A program made the position numbers and the translations under genes. A DNA stretch of 64,000 nucleotides from Lewinellaceae bacterium. Lineage in GTDB: Bacteria > Bacteroidota > Bacteroidia > Chitinophagales > Saprospiraceae. Numbering within the stretch: position 1 is the stretch's first letter; each line of letters starts with the position of its first letter. Shown here one piece after another: positions 33,836-43,206 of the stretch. Location of the stretch: positions 744,001 through 808,000 of the forward strand of contig JACJYG010000004.1 of NCBI GenBank assembly GCA_020636215.1, read 5' to 3'. The notes below the pieces were generated by a model, which ran no database searches, was not told the origin of the DNA, and saw nothing but the letters and a program-made list of their open reading frames with translations.

Positions 33836-36776
33836 GGCGTTGCATTTTTTGTGCTTGTTTTAGTGACAAAATCGTCCCTACCGGTTTTTCCAGGTTATTG
33901 CGCAAAACATTTACGGACCACTCCGCAACATGCAAATCGCCGCCGGCAGCTATTACCTGTATTTCTATTTTTTTATCCAGTGCTTCATTCAATATTTTTT
34001 TCAGGCCTTTTTCAGCTTTTTTTTGACCCGGTTTGGGAATACAAAGCTGAATGAAGTTCCGATTCAAAACATCATTCCGTTTCTTGTCGAAAAATTTTTC
34101 AGCTTCAGGATTAAACTCCAGTATTTCCCAGTCGGTTGACAAATACAGAATAACATCGGTTGATTGATTTAAGAGCAACCGATTCATCCGCTCTGCTTCG
34201 CGTAATTTCCCTTCCACCTGTTTGAGGTCCGAAAGGTTGATAAAAGTGATAACCAGGCCATCTATTCTGTCATCGACGGTGCGGTAGGGCATAATGCGGA
34301 TGGCAAACCATCGCCCGTCTTTAGTGGGGATCTGTTTTTGGATAAATATAAGTGTCCTTAATACTTCGAGGGCGTCGGCAGCCAGTTCGGGGTATATAAG
34401 GTCGGAAGCCTGATCCGTAAAAGGCCGCCCTATATCGCTTTTTATCAGTTTGAAAATTTTGGTTGCCTGATCGGTATAGCGGCGGATATTCAGTTCTTTG
34501 TCGAGAAATAAAGTTGCAATATCGGTGCTGTTGAGCAGATTTTTCATGTCGTTATCTACCCGCGAAAAATCATCTATCTTCGATTGCAATTCAGCGTTCA
34601 CCGTTTGAAGTTCTTCATTCATGCTTTGCATTTCTTCTTTTGAAGTCGTAAGTTCTTCATTGGTTGACTGCAGCTCTTCATTGGTTGACTGCAATTCCTC
34701 GTTGGTAGTTTTCAGCTCTTCCTCCGAAGTCTGCATTTCTTCGAGCGCGCTCTGCATTTCTTCACGGACATGCTGCAACTCTTTTTCAAACTCAGAATCC
34801 GTGATACCACTTGAAGTCTTCTTTTCTTTATTTTCCAGCGGATGAGCGGCCGTATTTTCCGGCACATCCGTAAAAACGATCATTATCATACCGTTTAAAG
34901 GCGACGGTTTATCAATCCATTGTATGTTAACATTTACGGTTTGCGTGTGGCCGTTTGCAGTAACTTTGATATGGTGTAAGACTACCGGCTCTTTTGTTTT
35001 GATGGTTTTCCGGAAGGCGACGGGGAATTCGTTGCGCAGGCCTTCGAGCAACATGGCAAAAATATTCAGGTTTGCTTTACCAACTGCAGGCTCCAGGTAT
35101 TTTCCCGTACGCCCGCTGGTGTAAATGATGTCGCCATTTTCATTCACCAAAACACCGACAGGTGAAAAGTGCTGCAACAGCAACTGATCGGCAAACATTT
35201 GAATATTCGCGTTTACGTGGGGAGGAATAGAGTTATCCATCTGGCCAGGTTCAGTTCGGGAGAATGAAGCAGGAAAATCAATTAATTCAGGCGCCCAGAT
35301 AGTGGCAGAGCGTTTGTAAATTTTCAATTTGGTATCCACAGGTTTAAAAAGAGCACTCTGTGTTCCCGGAGTTTCGGAACTTCCCAGCACCATAATCCCA
35401 TTCGGATTAATACAATAGTAAAATAACCCCAGCAATTTCTTTTGCAATTCGGTATCCATATAAATAAGCAGGTTGCGGCACGAAAGGATATCGATCTTGG
35501 TGAAGGGCGGGTGCATGATGATGTTGTGTTGTGCAAACACAATCATTTCTCTTATTTCCGTACTGACGCGATAGCCATCATCTGTTGCCACAAAAAAACG
35601 GCCCAGGCGGGCCGGTGATACATCAGCGGCAATTTTTGCAGGAAACAGCCCTTTCCGGGCTGACTCAATAGCTTCATTATCGAGGTCGGTAGCAAATATT
35701 TGCAGGGAAAAATCTCCGTTCGAATTCGTTTTCTCAAGCGCTTCTTTGAACACGATCGCTAATGAATAGGCTTCTTCCCCGGTAGAACAGCCCGGCGCCC
35801 ATGCCCGAAAAATGGTATCCCCCGGCCGGTTGGCGAGCAGATCTGGAATAACCTCCTCTTTTAACTTTTCCCATACTAAAGGATCGCGAAAAAAATTAGT
35901 AACGCCAATCATCAATTCTTTAAAAAGAATTTCTCCCTCCTTCTTATTTTCCTGTAAAAATCGGACATACGAAGCGATCTTATCAATTTGGTGTACGCCC
36001 ATTCGCCTTTCGATGCGGCGGTACATCGTATTTTTTTTATACAGCGAGAAATCGTTTCCGGTATAAGTCCTCAGCAGGAGAATGATTTTTTCGAACGCGC
36101 TTTTGTCTTTAATTTCTGACTCTGACGCCAGTGTTAATTTGACGACAGGGGTGTGTCTAAGGATCGAAATGAGCTTTTCGGGCAATTCGTTGGCGGGGGC
36201 TACTATATCGGCCAGTACGGAATCGATGGCATTTCGGGGCATACTGTCAAATCTTGCTGTTTCTGGTTGTTGCACCATCACGATCCCGTTTTTTTCTTTG
36301 ATGGCCCGGATTCCAATACTGCCATCGGCGCCCATACCCGAAAGAATAACGCCGATTGCAAGTTCCTTCTGGTCCTCGGCAAGGGAGCGCAGGAAAAAAT
36401 CAATCGGAAGGCGCAGCCCTCTTGTTTCTATTGGTTCAAAAAGGTAAAGTACTCCTTTTAATATCGAAAGGCTCTTGTTGGGAGGAATAACATATACGCA
36501 GTTGGGCTTTACAGCCATGCGGTCTTCTACCTGAAAAACCGCTAAATTGGAAATTCGCTGAAGCAATTCCGGCAACATGCCTTTTTGGGTCGGATCAAGA
36601 TGCTGAATAACAACATACGCCATCCCGCTATCAGGCGGCACCTTACCCAGAAATTGCTCCAGCGCTTCAAGCCCGCCGGCCGATGCGCCAATACCAACTA
36701 TTGGAAACTGGCCGGTATCCGGATCAGCCATTTTTTCTTTTGGAGATACCGTCGATTTCCCTTCATTGGGTTTCAT
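33828..36776 (-). CDS. CheB-CheR-PAS chemotaxis-type fusion protein
   Basis: 982 aa from the ATG at 36774-36776 (an upstream TTG extension crosses a poly-G/C run and was not used). Domains: CheB methylesterase (about 25-205, putative Ser-His-Asp residues S32 in GASAGG, H59 in QHLDP, D151 in GMGADGS), CheR methyltransferase (about 225-490; GVTNFFRDP, WAPGCSTGEEAYSLA), PAS-like region, long coiled coil with repeated NEELQSTNEELQ, then PAS domains to the end. There is no kinase domain and no MCP receptor or motility gene near. Such fusions probably regulate gene expression or other signalling rather than flagella. Overlaps the PAS gene by 8 bp. Confidence 0.92.
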   Translation of the reverse strand: MKPNEGKSTVSPKEKMADPDTGQFPIVGIGASAGGLEALEQFLGKVPPDSGMAYVVIQHLDPTQKGMLPELLQRISNLAVFQVEDRMAVKPNCVYVIPPNKSLSILKGVLYLFEPIETRGLRLPIDFFLRSLAEDQKELAIGVILSGMGADGSIGIRAIKEKNGIVMVQQPETARFDSMPRNAIDSVLADIVAPANELPEKLISILRHTPVVKLTLASESEIKDKSAFEKIILLLRTYTGNDFSLYKKNTMYRRIERRMGVHQIDKIASYVRFLQENKKEGEILFKELMIGVTNFFRDPLVWEKLKEEVIPDLLANRPGDTIFRAWAPGCSTGEEAYSLAIVFKEALEKTNSNGDFSLQIFATDLDNEAIESARKGLFPAKIAADVSPARLGRFFVATDDGYRVSTEIREMIVFAQHNIIMHPPFTKIDILSCRNLLIYMDTELQKKLLGLFYYCINPNGIMVLGSSETPGTQSALFKPVDTKLKIYKRSATIWAPELIDFPASFSRTEPGQMDNSIPPHVNANIQMFADQLLLQHFSPVGVLVNENGDIIYTSGRTGKYLEPAVGKANLNIFAMLLEGLRNEFPVAFRKTIKTKEPVVLHHIKVTANGHTQTVNVNIQWIDKPSPLNGMIMIVFTDVPENTAAHPLENKEKKTSSGITDSEFEKELQHVREEMQSALEEMQTSEEELKTTNEELQSTNEELQSTNEELTTSKEEMQSMNEELQTVNAELQSKIDDFSRVDNDMKNLLNSTDIATLFLDKELNIRRYTDQATKIFKLIKSDIGRPFTDQASDLIYPELAADALEVLRTLIFIQKQIPTKDGRWFAIRIMPYRTVDDRIDGLVITFINLSDLKQVEGKLREAERMNRLLLNQSTDVILYLSTDWEILEFNPEAEKFFDKKRNDVLNRNFIQLCIPKPGQKKAEKGLKKILNEALDKKIEIQVIAAGGDLHVAEWSVNVLRNNLEKPVGTILSLKQAQKMQRHE

Positions 36777-36842
36777 GAGCGGGATTTTTTGAATCTTGGG
36801 GGGGGTAAACAACAGGCCCTCCGTTTAGTCAAAGGATCCATT

Positions 36843-37286
36843 TTAAAATTTGGATGTCGTCAATATGACTTGGTTTCCCGGATATTGAACATTGGTATTG
36901 TCTTCAGCGGTAATAAATACTTTGGCAGGCTTGTATGAAGAAGTCGTCTCCATAGACGCTTTCAAATTCTTTGAAAGAAATCCAGATGAACTATTTAGTT
37001 GCCCTAAATTTTCCGTTCTTCCCTTGTCTGTCTCCATCCAGACTACATAGTTGGATCTGGCTGGCTGCAGTCTTTTGACTTCAGCTAAATTCGATAATAT
37101 TATTTTGATAACATAGTTCTGGTTATTATCCCTTTTTACCGTGACATAACCTTGTGCTGCCGGGACTGTTGATGACGTTAAAAATTTTATTTTTTTGGCA
37201 CACGAAGCAAATGAAAATAACATCATCATTACTAAAATACCCAATAAGATTTTTTTTGCCGGTCTATCTGTTCTTTTTGCTTTCAT
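36843..37286 (-). CDS. Small lipoprotein with a beta domain
   Basis: 147 aa lipoprotein (lipobox FASC). The mature part is beta-rich (GYVTVKRDNNQNYVIKIILSNLAEVKRL, PARSNYVVWMETDKGR, AKVFITAEDNTN), similar to an Ig-like or anti-sigma-associated fold. Unknown function. Site 2 lies about 115 bp upstream. Confidence 0.75.
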   Translation of the reverse strand: MKAKRTDRPAKKILLGILVMMMLFSFASCAKKIKFLTSSTVPAAQGYVTVKRDNNQNYVIKIILSNLAEVKRLQPARSNYVVWMETDKGRTENLGQLNSSSGFLSKNLKASMETTSSYKPAKVFITAEDNTNVQYPGNQVILTTSKF

Positions 37287-37401
37287 TTCTCATTGATTTT
37301 TACGGCGGGCAGGTCGTCTCATCAAAAAATTGACTCTTTTCGTTTTCAAACCCGGCCTCCAAACATGCTCTTAAAGCTACTCCTCTTTTTTCTGACAATC
37401 G

Positions 37402-37439
37402 TTACATATTTCTGTAAAAATGTTACATCATTCACACAT
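37402..37439 (-). promoter_or_regulatory. 21-bp direct-repeat site 2
   Basis: TTACATATTT at 37402, TTACATCATT at 37423, CACACAT to 37439. Upstream of the 147-aa lipoprotein. A degraded copy of a MITE right end lies between site and gene (about 37310-37375). Confidence 0.8.
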
Positions 37440-37542
37440 CAAGCGGCCCGGGCACTATATAAAATAAAATGTATTGAATGCCTGTGGAATTCATATATTT
37501 CAAATATTCAGTCAGCAATTCCAAATTGTTCATAAATTTCCA

Positions 37543-38687
37543 TTAGTTTATCCCCATTCGATCGTTCATTATCTGTACAAACCGCCTGGCCACCACGCGG
37601 TAGTCGAAATGTTCCACTACCCGCGCTCTGCCAGCCTTGCCCATCTTTTCCCGCAGTGCTGCATCAGTCATCAGAGTCATCAAATGCCTGGCGATATCAT
37701 GCACACTAGCCCGGTAATCCACGGTCCGCGGCGCTTTAAATACCACTTTGTGTTGATCTTCAAACCCGGATTCATCCCCAAGTATTACTTCGTTCACGAC
37801 AATTTTCTGCGCCACCTTGGCCAGCAATGCCGTTTCGCCGTGGATAAGGGTATCGAGCATACCCATAGCCTTAATACTAATAACCGGTTTTCCGCAAGCG
37901 CCGGCTTCCACTTGTGGCATTCCGAAGCCTTCCAGGCGGGAGGGGGCGGCGTAGATATCGCAGGCCCCGATCAGGTAAGGCATGAAAGCTCGGGAGATGG
38001 TATTGGTTGCATACGTAATATTCTTTTCAATGCCCAGCTGCGCCGCCATTTCCAGGTCGATCTGGTTTTGAATTTTGGTGCGCGGCTGTGGCCATACTTT
38101 ACAGACGTATTTCCAATCGGGCGCTTTTCTATCGATGATAGCCAGCGCCTGCATGACTTCCTGTGCGCCTTTTGACGCCGCGTCGCCACCGACGGTGAGG
38201 ATCATTAACTGATCGGGTGAAATACCCAGGGCTTCGCGCACCGCCGAAATTTTCGGGTCGTCCTTAGGGCGAGGTATAAAAGCATCGGTATCGCAGCCTA
38301 CCGGCAACACCTCGATTTTGTCGCCACTGATTCCATCGCGGACATACATTTCCTTTACCCAATTGGAGGTAACCAGTATCAATGGAAGGGCATTCAATAC
38401 TTCCTGATAGTTGGCGATATAACCATCAGTACCACCAACCAGGGCGCCGGCTGCACGCCATACCGTTGCGGGTGAAGCACCAATTGCGGCGTGTGCCCCC
38501 AATACCCTACCCCAACCACAACATCGGGCTCAAACCAGCGATAATACCATTCCTTCTCCTGGGCAGATTCGAAATGAACAGCATGGGCGTCGACGCCCAT
38601 TTCAAGAAGGCCTCTGTATAAAAGGTCTCCCTGGGTTGCCAGCCCTCCGGGTGAGGGAGGGTAATCATATAATACCAATACTTTCAT
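37543..38687 (-). pseudogene. GT4 glycosyltransferase with a one-base frameshift
   Basis: Two overlapping frames make one normal GT4 protein of about 380 aa. The N-terminal piece (from 38687, MKVLVLYDYPPSPGGLATQG) runs to PAPWLVV and then goes out of frame; the C-terminal piece begins correctly at DGYIANYQEVLNALP and carries LEGFGMPQVEAGACGKPV. The break is at about 38428-38432, where a missing base in GTACT restores the frame if an A is added. Either a sequencing/assembly error or a recent inactivation; no slippery heptamer is visible. The start overlaps the deacetylase stop by 4 bp. Confidence 0.85.
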
Positions 38688-39334
38688 GTTAAAACACCTC
38701 CATTGCTAAGCCATTTCATGGCGTCATTCGAATTTGAAAATTGCCAGAATGCTTCGGCCCGGGGCGTTGTTTCCGCTTCAAAGCTGGTTTTCTCAAATCC
38801 ATATATTTCGGTAATCAAACTGTATTTTTTCAGCCAGTCCTGTTTGGAAATTTTTTGGTAAATAGCCGCATTCTCGACAGGTTTGGGAAGATATTCCCTA
38901 CCCCCGTCTTCATAAGCAAACGTCCAGAGTTCATCAGTGGATATTTTCCCGGCATGCCAGAGTTGAATAACGGCTCTGCTGACCTCCTCATGCCGGAGAT
39001 GCCTGGTATATTCTCCGGAAGGATTATGCGTAATGACCAGGCCGAAATGCCTGGGAGGCAACAAGTCCAGGATAACACCTTCCACCACTGCTTCATCCAA
39101 CGGCCTTTGATCAGGCCCGTCGTCAAGACAGCCCATGGCCCCTTCGGATTTAAGTACTTTTAACGCATCGTAAAATTTGGGGGCGCGGTCCGTATCATTT
39201 CCCCGGCAGGCACAAACCATAAAGCATTGCCAGGAAGGATGGCTAAGTATCGTTCCGCCGGCCCATAAGGTTTCATCATCGGGATGGGCCACGATTAAAG
39301 CTACCGGCTTCCGCATTTCACCTTTCATTTTCAT
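38684..39334 (-). CDS. PIG-L/LmbE-family deacetylase
   Basis: 216 aa. The N-terminal motif AHPDDETLWAGG has the zinc ligands (H, D, D) of the family, and THNPSGEYTRHLRHEEV has the third ligand region with the HxxH-type His. Members remove acetyl from N-acetylglucosamine conjugates (GlcNAc-PI, mycothiol and bacillithiol precursors). It sits between two glycosyltransferase genes and overlaps both (17 and 4 bp), so it likely deacetylates their product. Confidence 0.9.
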   Translation of the reverse strand: MKMKGEMRKPVALIVAHPDDETLWAGGTILSHPSWQCFMVCACRGNDTDRAPKFYDALKVLKSEGAMGCLDDGPDQRPLDEAVVEGVILDLLPPRHFGLVITHNPSGEYTRHLRHEEVSRAVIQLWHAGKISTDELWTFAYEDGGREYLPKPVENAAIYQKISKQDWLKKYSLITEIYGFEKTSFEAETTPRAEAFWQFSNSNDAMKWLSNGGVLT

Positions 39335-41690
39335 ACCGTTCGACCGTTAATCGGGCCATCAAATAACATACCGTTGACTCTGACCCCTGATTGAGGTTCA
39401 CATGCGTTTCCTCCAGCCCGTCATAACAGCCGCCGGTGCAGGGGTTATAGATAATTTGATGTAAGCGGTTGTCTCCCAAAAACCAGTTGAATGCCGTTTT
39501 CATCTTTTTAAGATATTCTTCATCCCGGAATGCTTCGTAAAAATTGCTTAGGGCTAAAATCGTATAGGCCACATCAATGGGTTGTTCGCCCAATGGCCCT
39601 GCTTCCTGTCCTTTTTGCAACCAGTTTTTGTTGGAGATGACTTCTATCCCGTTTTTATTAAAGGTTTGCGACAATAAAAAATCAAACGACTCAATGGCGA
39701 TGTCTTTATAATCCTGGCCTCCTGTTTCCAGCCAGGCGCATAACATCGCTTCCGGCAATACACTGTTGGCATAAGTCAGGTAACTTTCGTACCACTGCCA
39801 ATCCTGCTCCGATTCATGGCGGTACATTTGGACGATCCGGCCGGCCAGTGCTTTTATGAGGGCGGAATTTTGGGGTAACTTATTTCCAAGGTTGCCGTAA
39901 TACAAACCTTTCAGGGCAAAAGCGATGGCGCGGGTGGAATGCATCATTTCTATCCGGGGCAATGCCTGCTGAAAGACGCCTTCAGCCGTTGCGTTTAATG
40001 CTGCCGGCAATAAAGCGCGCCTGGAAAGCAAATACCCCAATGCCCAGATAGCCCTTCCATTGGCGTCAGCCAGATTGACGGCATTATTTTGTTCGGTGAA
40101 TTTTTTATCCGAATCCACATAATTCAAAAAATATCCTTCGGGCTGCTGGCAGTACTTTATGAAATCCAGATAGGTGCGAATATAATCCACATCCGTTTCG
40201 TCAGCCGTTAACTCATAGTGCATACACATAGCGATCAAAGCCCGGGCATTATCATCGAGGGTGTAACCGGAATCAACATCAGGCTGGTTGATCTTTGAAA
40301 ACTGGATAATCCCAACATCAGTGGTCATCTTTTTTAAATGATCCAGCTTGATTGGCGGAAGACGATATTGCAAAGTGATATTTTTGCCCTGATGGAATAG
40401 GGACTTCGTATTTTTCATCGAGGCGTCTGTGCCGTTTGCGTCTTCAACAACACGCTGGAGCAGCAGGGCATGAGCAATGGCTGAATTTTCCCAGGCGCTT
40501 GGAACGATCCGTTGCAAGGTGCTTAAGCTGAACGCGGTTCTTAATGCATCATCGCTCATTAAGCGGTTGATGGCATCGGCCAATTGTTTTGGGTTTTCAA
40601 AATCAATAAGGATACCGGTATCCTTGCGAAGCACCTCGCGCGCGTGCGGGATAGGGGTCGAAATAATCGGGCAAGCGCAACTCATGGCATAAGAAAAGGT
40701 GCCGCTAACCGCCTGGTTGGGGTCGTTGGAAGTAAACAGGTAAATATCAGTAAGCTGCAAATACTCCAATAAATCCTGTAAAGGAAGATAACTGTTGATA
40801 AATGCCACATGCTGATGGAGGTTTAATTCGGCAACTTTCTGCTCCATATTGTGCCGGTATTTTTCTCCCTCCGATTTAATTACTCCGGGATGCGTTTTAC
40901 CAATGACCAAAAACATCACTTCCGGATTTAATTTGATAATGGCCGGCAGGGCGTCCAGTGTGGTTTCTATGCCTTTCCCGGAGCTGAGCAGCCCGAAAGT
41001 GGCCAACACTTTCCTGCCGGTTAATCCGTATTTTTCTTTCAGAAAGGCCTTATCCAAATGCGGCACCAGGTGGGCGCCATGCGCTATGACCGCAATTTTC
41101 TGAGGCAGCACGTCATAATCCTCTATCAATATCTGCGCTGAATTTTTTGTCATCGCGATCACGGACGCACTGACTGCTGCTATATCCCGGACTTTTATTT
41201 TTAAGGATTCATCGGGATGAGGCAGCACAGTATGAAAAACGACGACTACTGGTTTGATAAGCCTGTACAAAAATGGGAGAAAAGCATCCTCTCCGGCATC
41301 CTCAAAGAATCCAAATTCATGCTGCACCACAACGGCCCCGATGCGTTCGTCGTTGTTAATGGCGCGGGCTATTTCAAGGTACTTGGCGGGGTCATTCGTA
41401 TTGAGGGTATACTTCACTTCATCCGCATAGGTGTAGCTGGAATCCCCGGATTCCAGCGCACAAACCTTGATCGAGAAGGAATCGCTGAACTTGTTATGAA
41501 GCGCTTTTATCAGATCCTGCGAATAGGTTGCTATGCCACATTCTCTGGGTGGATAGGAGGTGATGAAAAGAATTTCGGGTATTCTAGCGCCGGCGGGAAG
41601 CAGGTTTTCTTCCTGGCTTTTTAATATGGCGTTTTGAAATGAGCTAAAAACCTCTTCGCCAACAATGTTAGCAATGACCTCATTTTTCAT
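39318..41690 (-). CDS. GT4 glycosyltransferase fused to an (alpha/alpha)6-type domain
   Basis: 790 aa with no signal peptide. Residues about 40-430 are a GT4 (GT-B) transferase: LFITSYPPRECGIATYSQDL at the N-terminus, FGLLSSGKGIETTLDAL, and SNDPNQAVSGTFSYAMSCACP in the donor-binding half. Residues about 445-785 resemble helical toroid glycosidases/lyases (GYTLDDNARALIAM, QWYESYLTYANSVLPEAML, GEQPIDVAYTILALSNFYE). Fusion suggests synthesis and trimming of one glycan, or that the second domain is a sugar-binding adaptor. First gene of the operon with the deacetylase and second GT4. Confidence 0.85.
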   Translation of the reverse strand: MKNEVIANIVGEEVFSSFQNAILKSQEENLLPAGARIPEILFITSYPPRECGIATYSQDLIKALHNKFSDSFSIKVCALESGDSSYTYADEVKYTLNTNDPAKYLEIARAINNDERIGAVVVQHEFGFFEDAGEDAFLPFLYRLIKPVVVVFHTVLPHPDESLKIKVRDIAAVSASVIAMTKNSAQILIEDYDVLPQKIAVIAHGAHLVPHLDKAFLKEKYGLTGRKVLATFGLLSSGKGIETTLDALPAIIKLNPEVMFLVIGKTHPGVIKSEGEKYRHNMEQKVAELNLHQHVAFINSYLPLQDLLEYLQLTDIYLFTSNDPNQAVSGTFSYAMSCACPIISTPIPHAREVLRKDTGILIDFENPKQLADAINRLMSDDALRTAFSLSTLQRIVPSAWENSAIAHALLLQRVVEDANGTDASMKNTKSLFHQGKNITLQYRLPPIKLDHLKKMTTDVGIIQFSKINQPDVDSGYTLDDNARALIAMCMHYELTADETDVDYIRTYLDFIKYCQQPEGYFLNYVDSDKKFTEQNNAVNLADANGRAIWALGYLLSRRALLPAALNATAEGVFQQALPRIEMMHSTRAIAFALKGLYYGNLGNKLPQNSALIKALAGRIVQMYRHESEQDWQWYESYLTYANSVLPEAMLCAWLETGGQDYKDIAIESFDFLLSQTFNKNGIEVISNKNWLQKGQEAGPLGEQPIDVAYTILALSNFYEAFRDEEYLKKMKTAFNWFLGDNRLHQIIYNPCTGGCYDGLEETHVNLNQGSESTVCYLMARLTVERYENER

Positions 41691-41787
41691 TTTTTAAATT
41701 TTAAACATATCAATAAGCCCCTGGCAGCGCCGCTTATTCGGGCACGGAAGCGATATAATTAATTCAAGTTGCGATAAATCATTGGCA

Positions 41788-41964
41788 TTACTTTTTGCCT
41801 CCCCGTCCTTTACCCTTCGAGTCTTCCTTTGGAATAAAAACATCGAGGCTAGGCTCCTTTGTGTTTTTACTTTCGGACTTGTATGCAGACACGGCCTTCT
41901 TTTTACCTAATGACTTATCCGCCTTCGATTTTTTCTGGTTTTTGCTTCCTTTATCCTTACTCAT
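41788..41964 (-). CDS. Small Lys/Ser-rich protein (58 aa)
   Basis: Starts ATG at 41962-41964, stop TAA at 41788-41790; too short for standard ORF cutoffs. Sequence begins MSKDKGSKNQKKSKADKSLG and contains SLDVFIPK near the end; very basic and probably disordered. Similar tiny Lys-rich proteins occur as uncharacterised genes in Bacteroidota. Site 3 lies about 80 bp upstream, which supports it as a real gene of the same regulon. Confidence 0.75.
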   Translation of the reverse strand: MSKDKGSKNQKKSKADKSLGKKKAVSAYKSESKNTKEPSLDVFIPKEDSKGKGRGGKK

Positions 41965-42042
41965 TTTTTTAAATTTTAGCTGTTCGGTTCAAATAAATAA
42001 TACGCACTATTATAAAGGTAGGCGGATAAGGAGAAAGGGGCG

Positions 42043-42080
42043 TTATACAATTCTTGATATAAGTTACATTATTCACACAT
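42043..42080 (-). promoter_or_regulatory. 21-bp direct-repeat site 3
   Basis: TTATACAATT at 42043, TTACATTATT at 42064, CACACAT to 42080. Upstream of the 58-aa protein; it ends 2 bp from the MITE at 42083. Confidence 0.8.
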
Positions 42081-42082
42081 TT

Positions 42083-42246
42083 AGAACTTGTTTAAATTTC
42101 ATACTTCGGGTTGAAAATGCCCCTTTTTCGGTGATACTTCGTTCCTTTTTTTGTCCATACCTTCCAGGTATGCACTTCAAAAAGAGCCTTGTCTCACCAA
42201 AAAATGAATCCTTTTCATTCCCAAAAACGAATTTTAAACAAGTTCT
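42083..42246. mobile_element. MITE-like element between divergent sites 3 and 4
   Basis: Perfect 14-bp inverted ends AGAACTTGTTTAAA (42083-42096) and TTTAAACAAGTTCT (42233-42246), 164 bp, no coding region. Its left 37 bp match (33 of 37 by eye) the left end of the hairpin at 46963-47016, so both belong to one family. Confidence 0.65.
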
Positions 42247-42304
42247 TAGAGATTATCGCATTCTTGCCCATATCCTTTCCATAACAACTTAACGCAAATT
42301 CAAA

Positions 42305-42342
42305 ATGTGTGAATGTTGTAACTTATTTCTAAAATCATGTAA
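42305..42342 (+). promoter_or_regulatory. 21-bp direct-repeat site 4
   Basis: ATGTGTG at 42305, AATGTTGTAA at 42312, AATCATGTAA at 42333 (gene strand). Upstream of the glycine-zipper OmpA gene by 87 bp. Confidence 0.8.
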
Positions 42343-42428
42343 CACAAATTTGATTAAATAAGGGCATCTTAGAATGAAATTGAATAGATAACCAGCCATC
42401 AGGCTGACATTTTAAAATTATAATAGAC

Positions 42429-43100
42429 ATGAAAAAATTGAGAATGAGTTGGGCCCTTATTTTATGCGCAGCTTTGATATTTCCCGGCTGTGCTTCATTA
42501 AACAAAACCCAGAAAGGGGCGGCAGTTGGAACCGTAACAGGAGGCGCAATGGGCGCCGTTATTGGCAAGGCTTCCGGCAATACCGCGCTGGGTGCAATTA
42601 TCGGAGCTGCGGTAGGAGGTACAACAGGTGCAGTGATTGGCCATAAGATGGACAAGCAGGCTGAGAAAATAAAAACCACCGTCCCTGATGCAAAGGTGGA
42701 AAGAGTTGGTGAAGGTATTGTGGTGGAATTCAGCAGTAAAGTGCTGTTTGCATTTGACAGATCTGACCTGTCGGGTGACGCCAAAACAAGCCTTAATAAG
42801 CTGGTTACAGTTCTGAACGAATATCCTGATACGGATATTGAATTGCAAGGACATACCGACAGTAAAGGCAGCGACGCGTATAACCAGGAATTATCTACAA
42901 GACGGGCTGGCGCCGTTGCTGGTTATCTATCCCAAAAAGGGATAGCTGCCAGCCGCGTTACCCTTAAAGGACTGGGCGAAACGCAGCCAAAATATGACAA
43001 TGACACAGCAACTGGCCGTTCTCAAAACCGAAGGGTGGAGTTTCTGATTACTGCAAATGAAAAGATGAAGGCTGAAGCGGAAAAAGAAGCCGGTAAATAG
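42429..43100 (+). CDS. OmpA-family lipoprotein with glycine zipper (YiaD/Pal-like)
   Basis: 223 aa lipoprotein (lipobox FPGC). The N-terminal glycine zipper (GTVTGGAMGAVIGKASGN and GAIIGAAVGGTTGAVIG) probably packs in the outer membrane. The C-terminal OmpA domain has FAFDRSDLSGDAK, ELQGHTDSKGSDAYN and RSQNRRVEFLI, which bind peptidoglycan. Such proteins are common envelope stress markers. Site 4 upstream. Confidence 0.92.
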   Translation: MKKLRMSWALILCAALIFPGCASLNKTQKGAAVGTVTGGAMGAVIGKASGNTALGAIIGAAVGGTTGAVIGHKMDKQAEKIKTTVPDAKVERVGEGIVVEFSSKVLFAFDRSDLSGDAKTSLNKLVTVLNEYPDTDIELQGHTDSKGSDAYNQELSTRRAGAVAGYLSQKGIAASRVTLKGLGETQPKYDNDTATGRSQNRRVEFLITANEKMKAEAEKEAGK

Positions 43101-43206
43101 GCCATAGCGTATGTTGGGAAGTGGCGTTTTTCAATCTCAACGCACTGCCTCCAAACACGCGCTAACGAATGAATTTTAAATATTGAAATCTACAAAACTA
43201 ATTACC

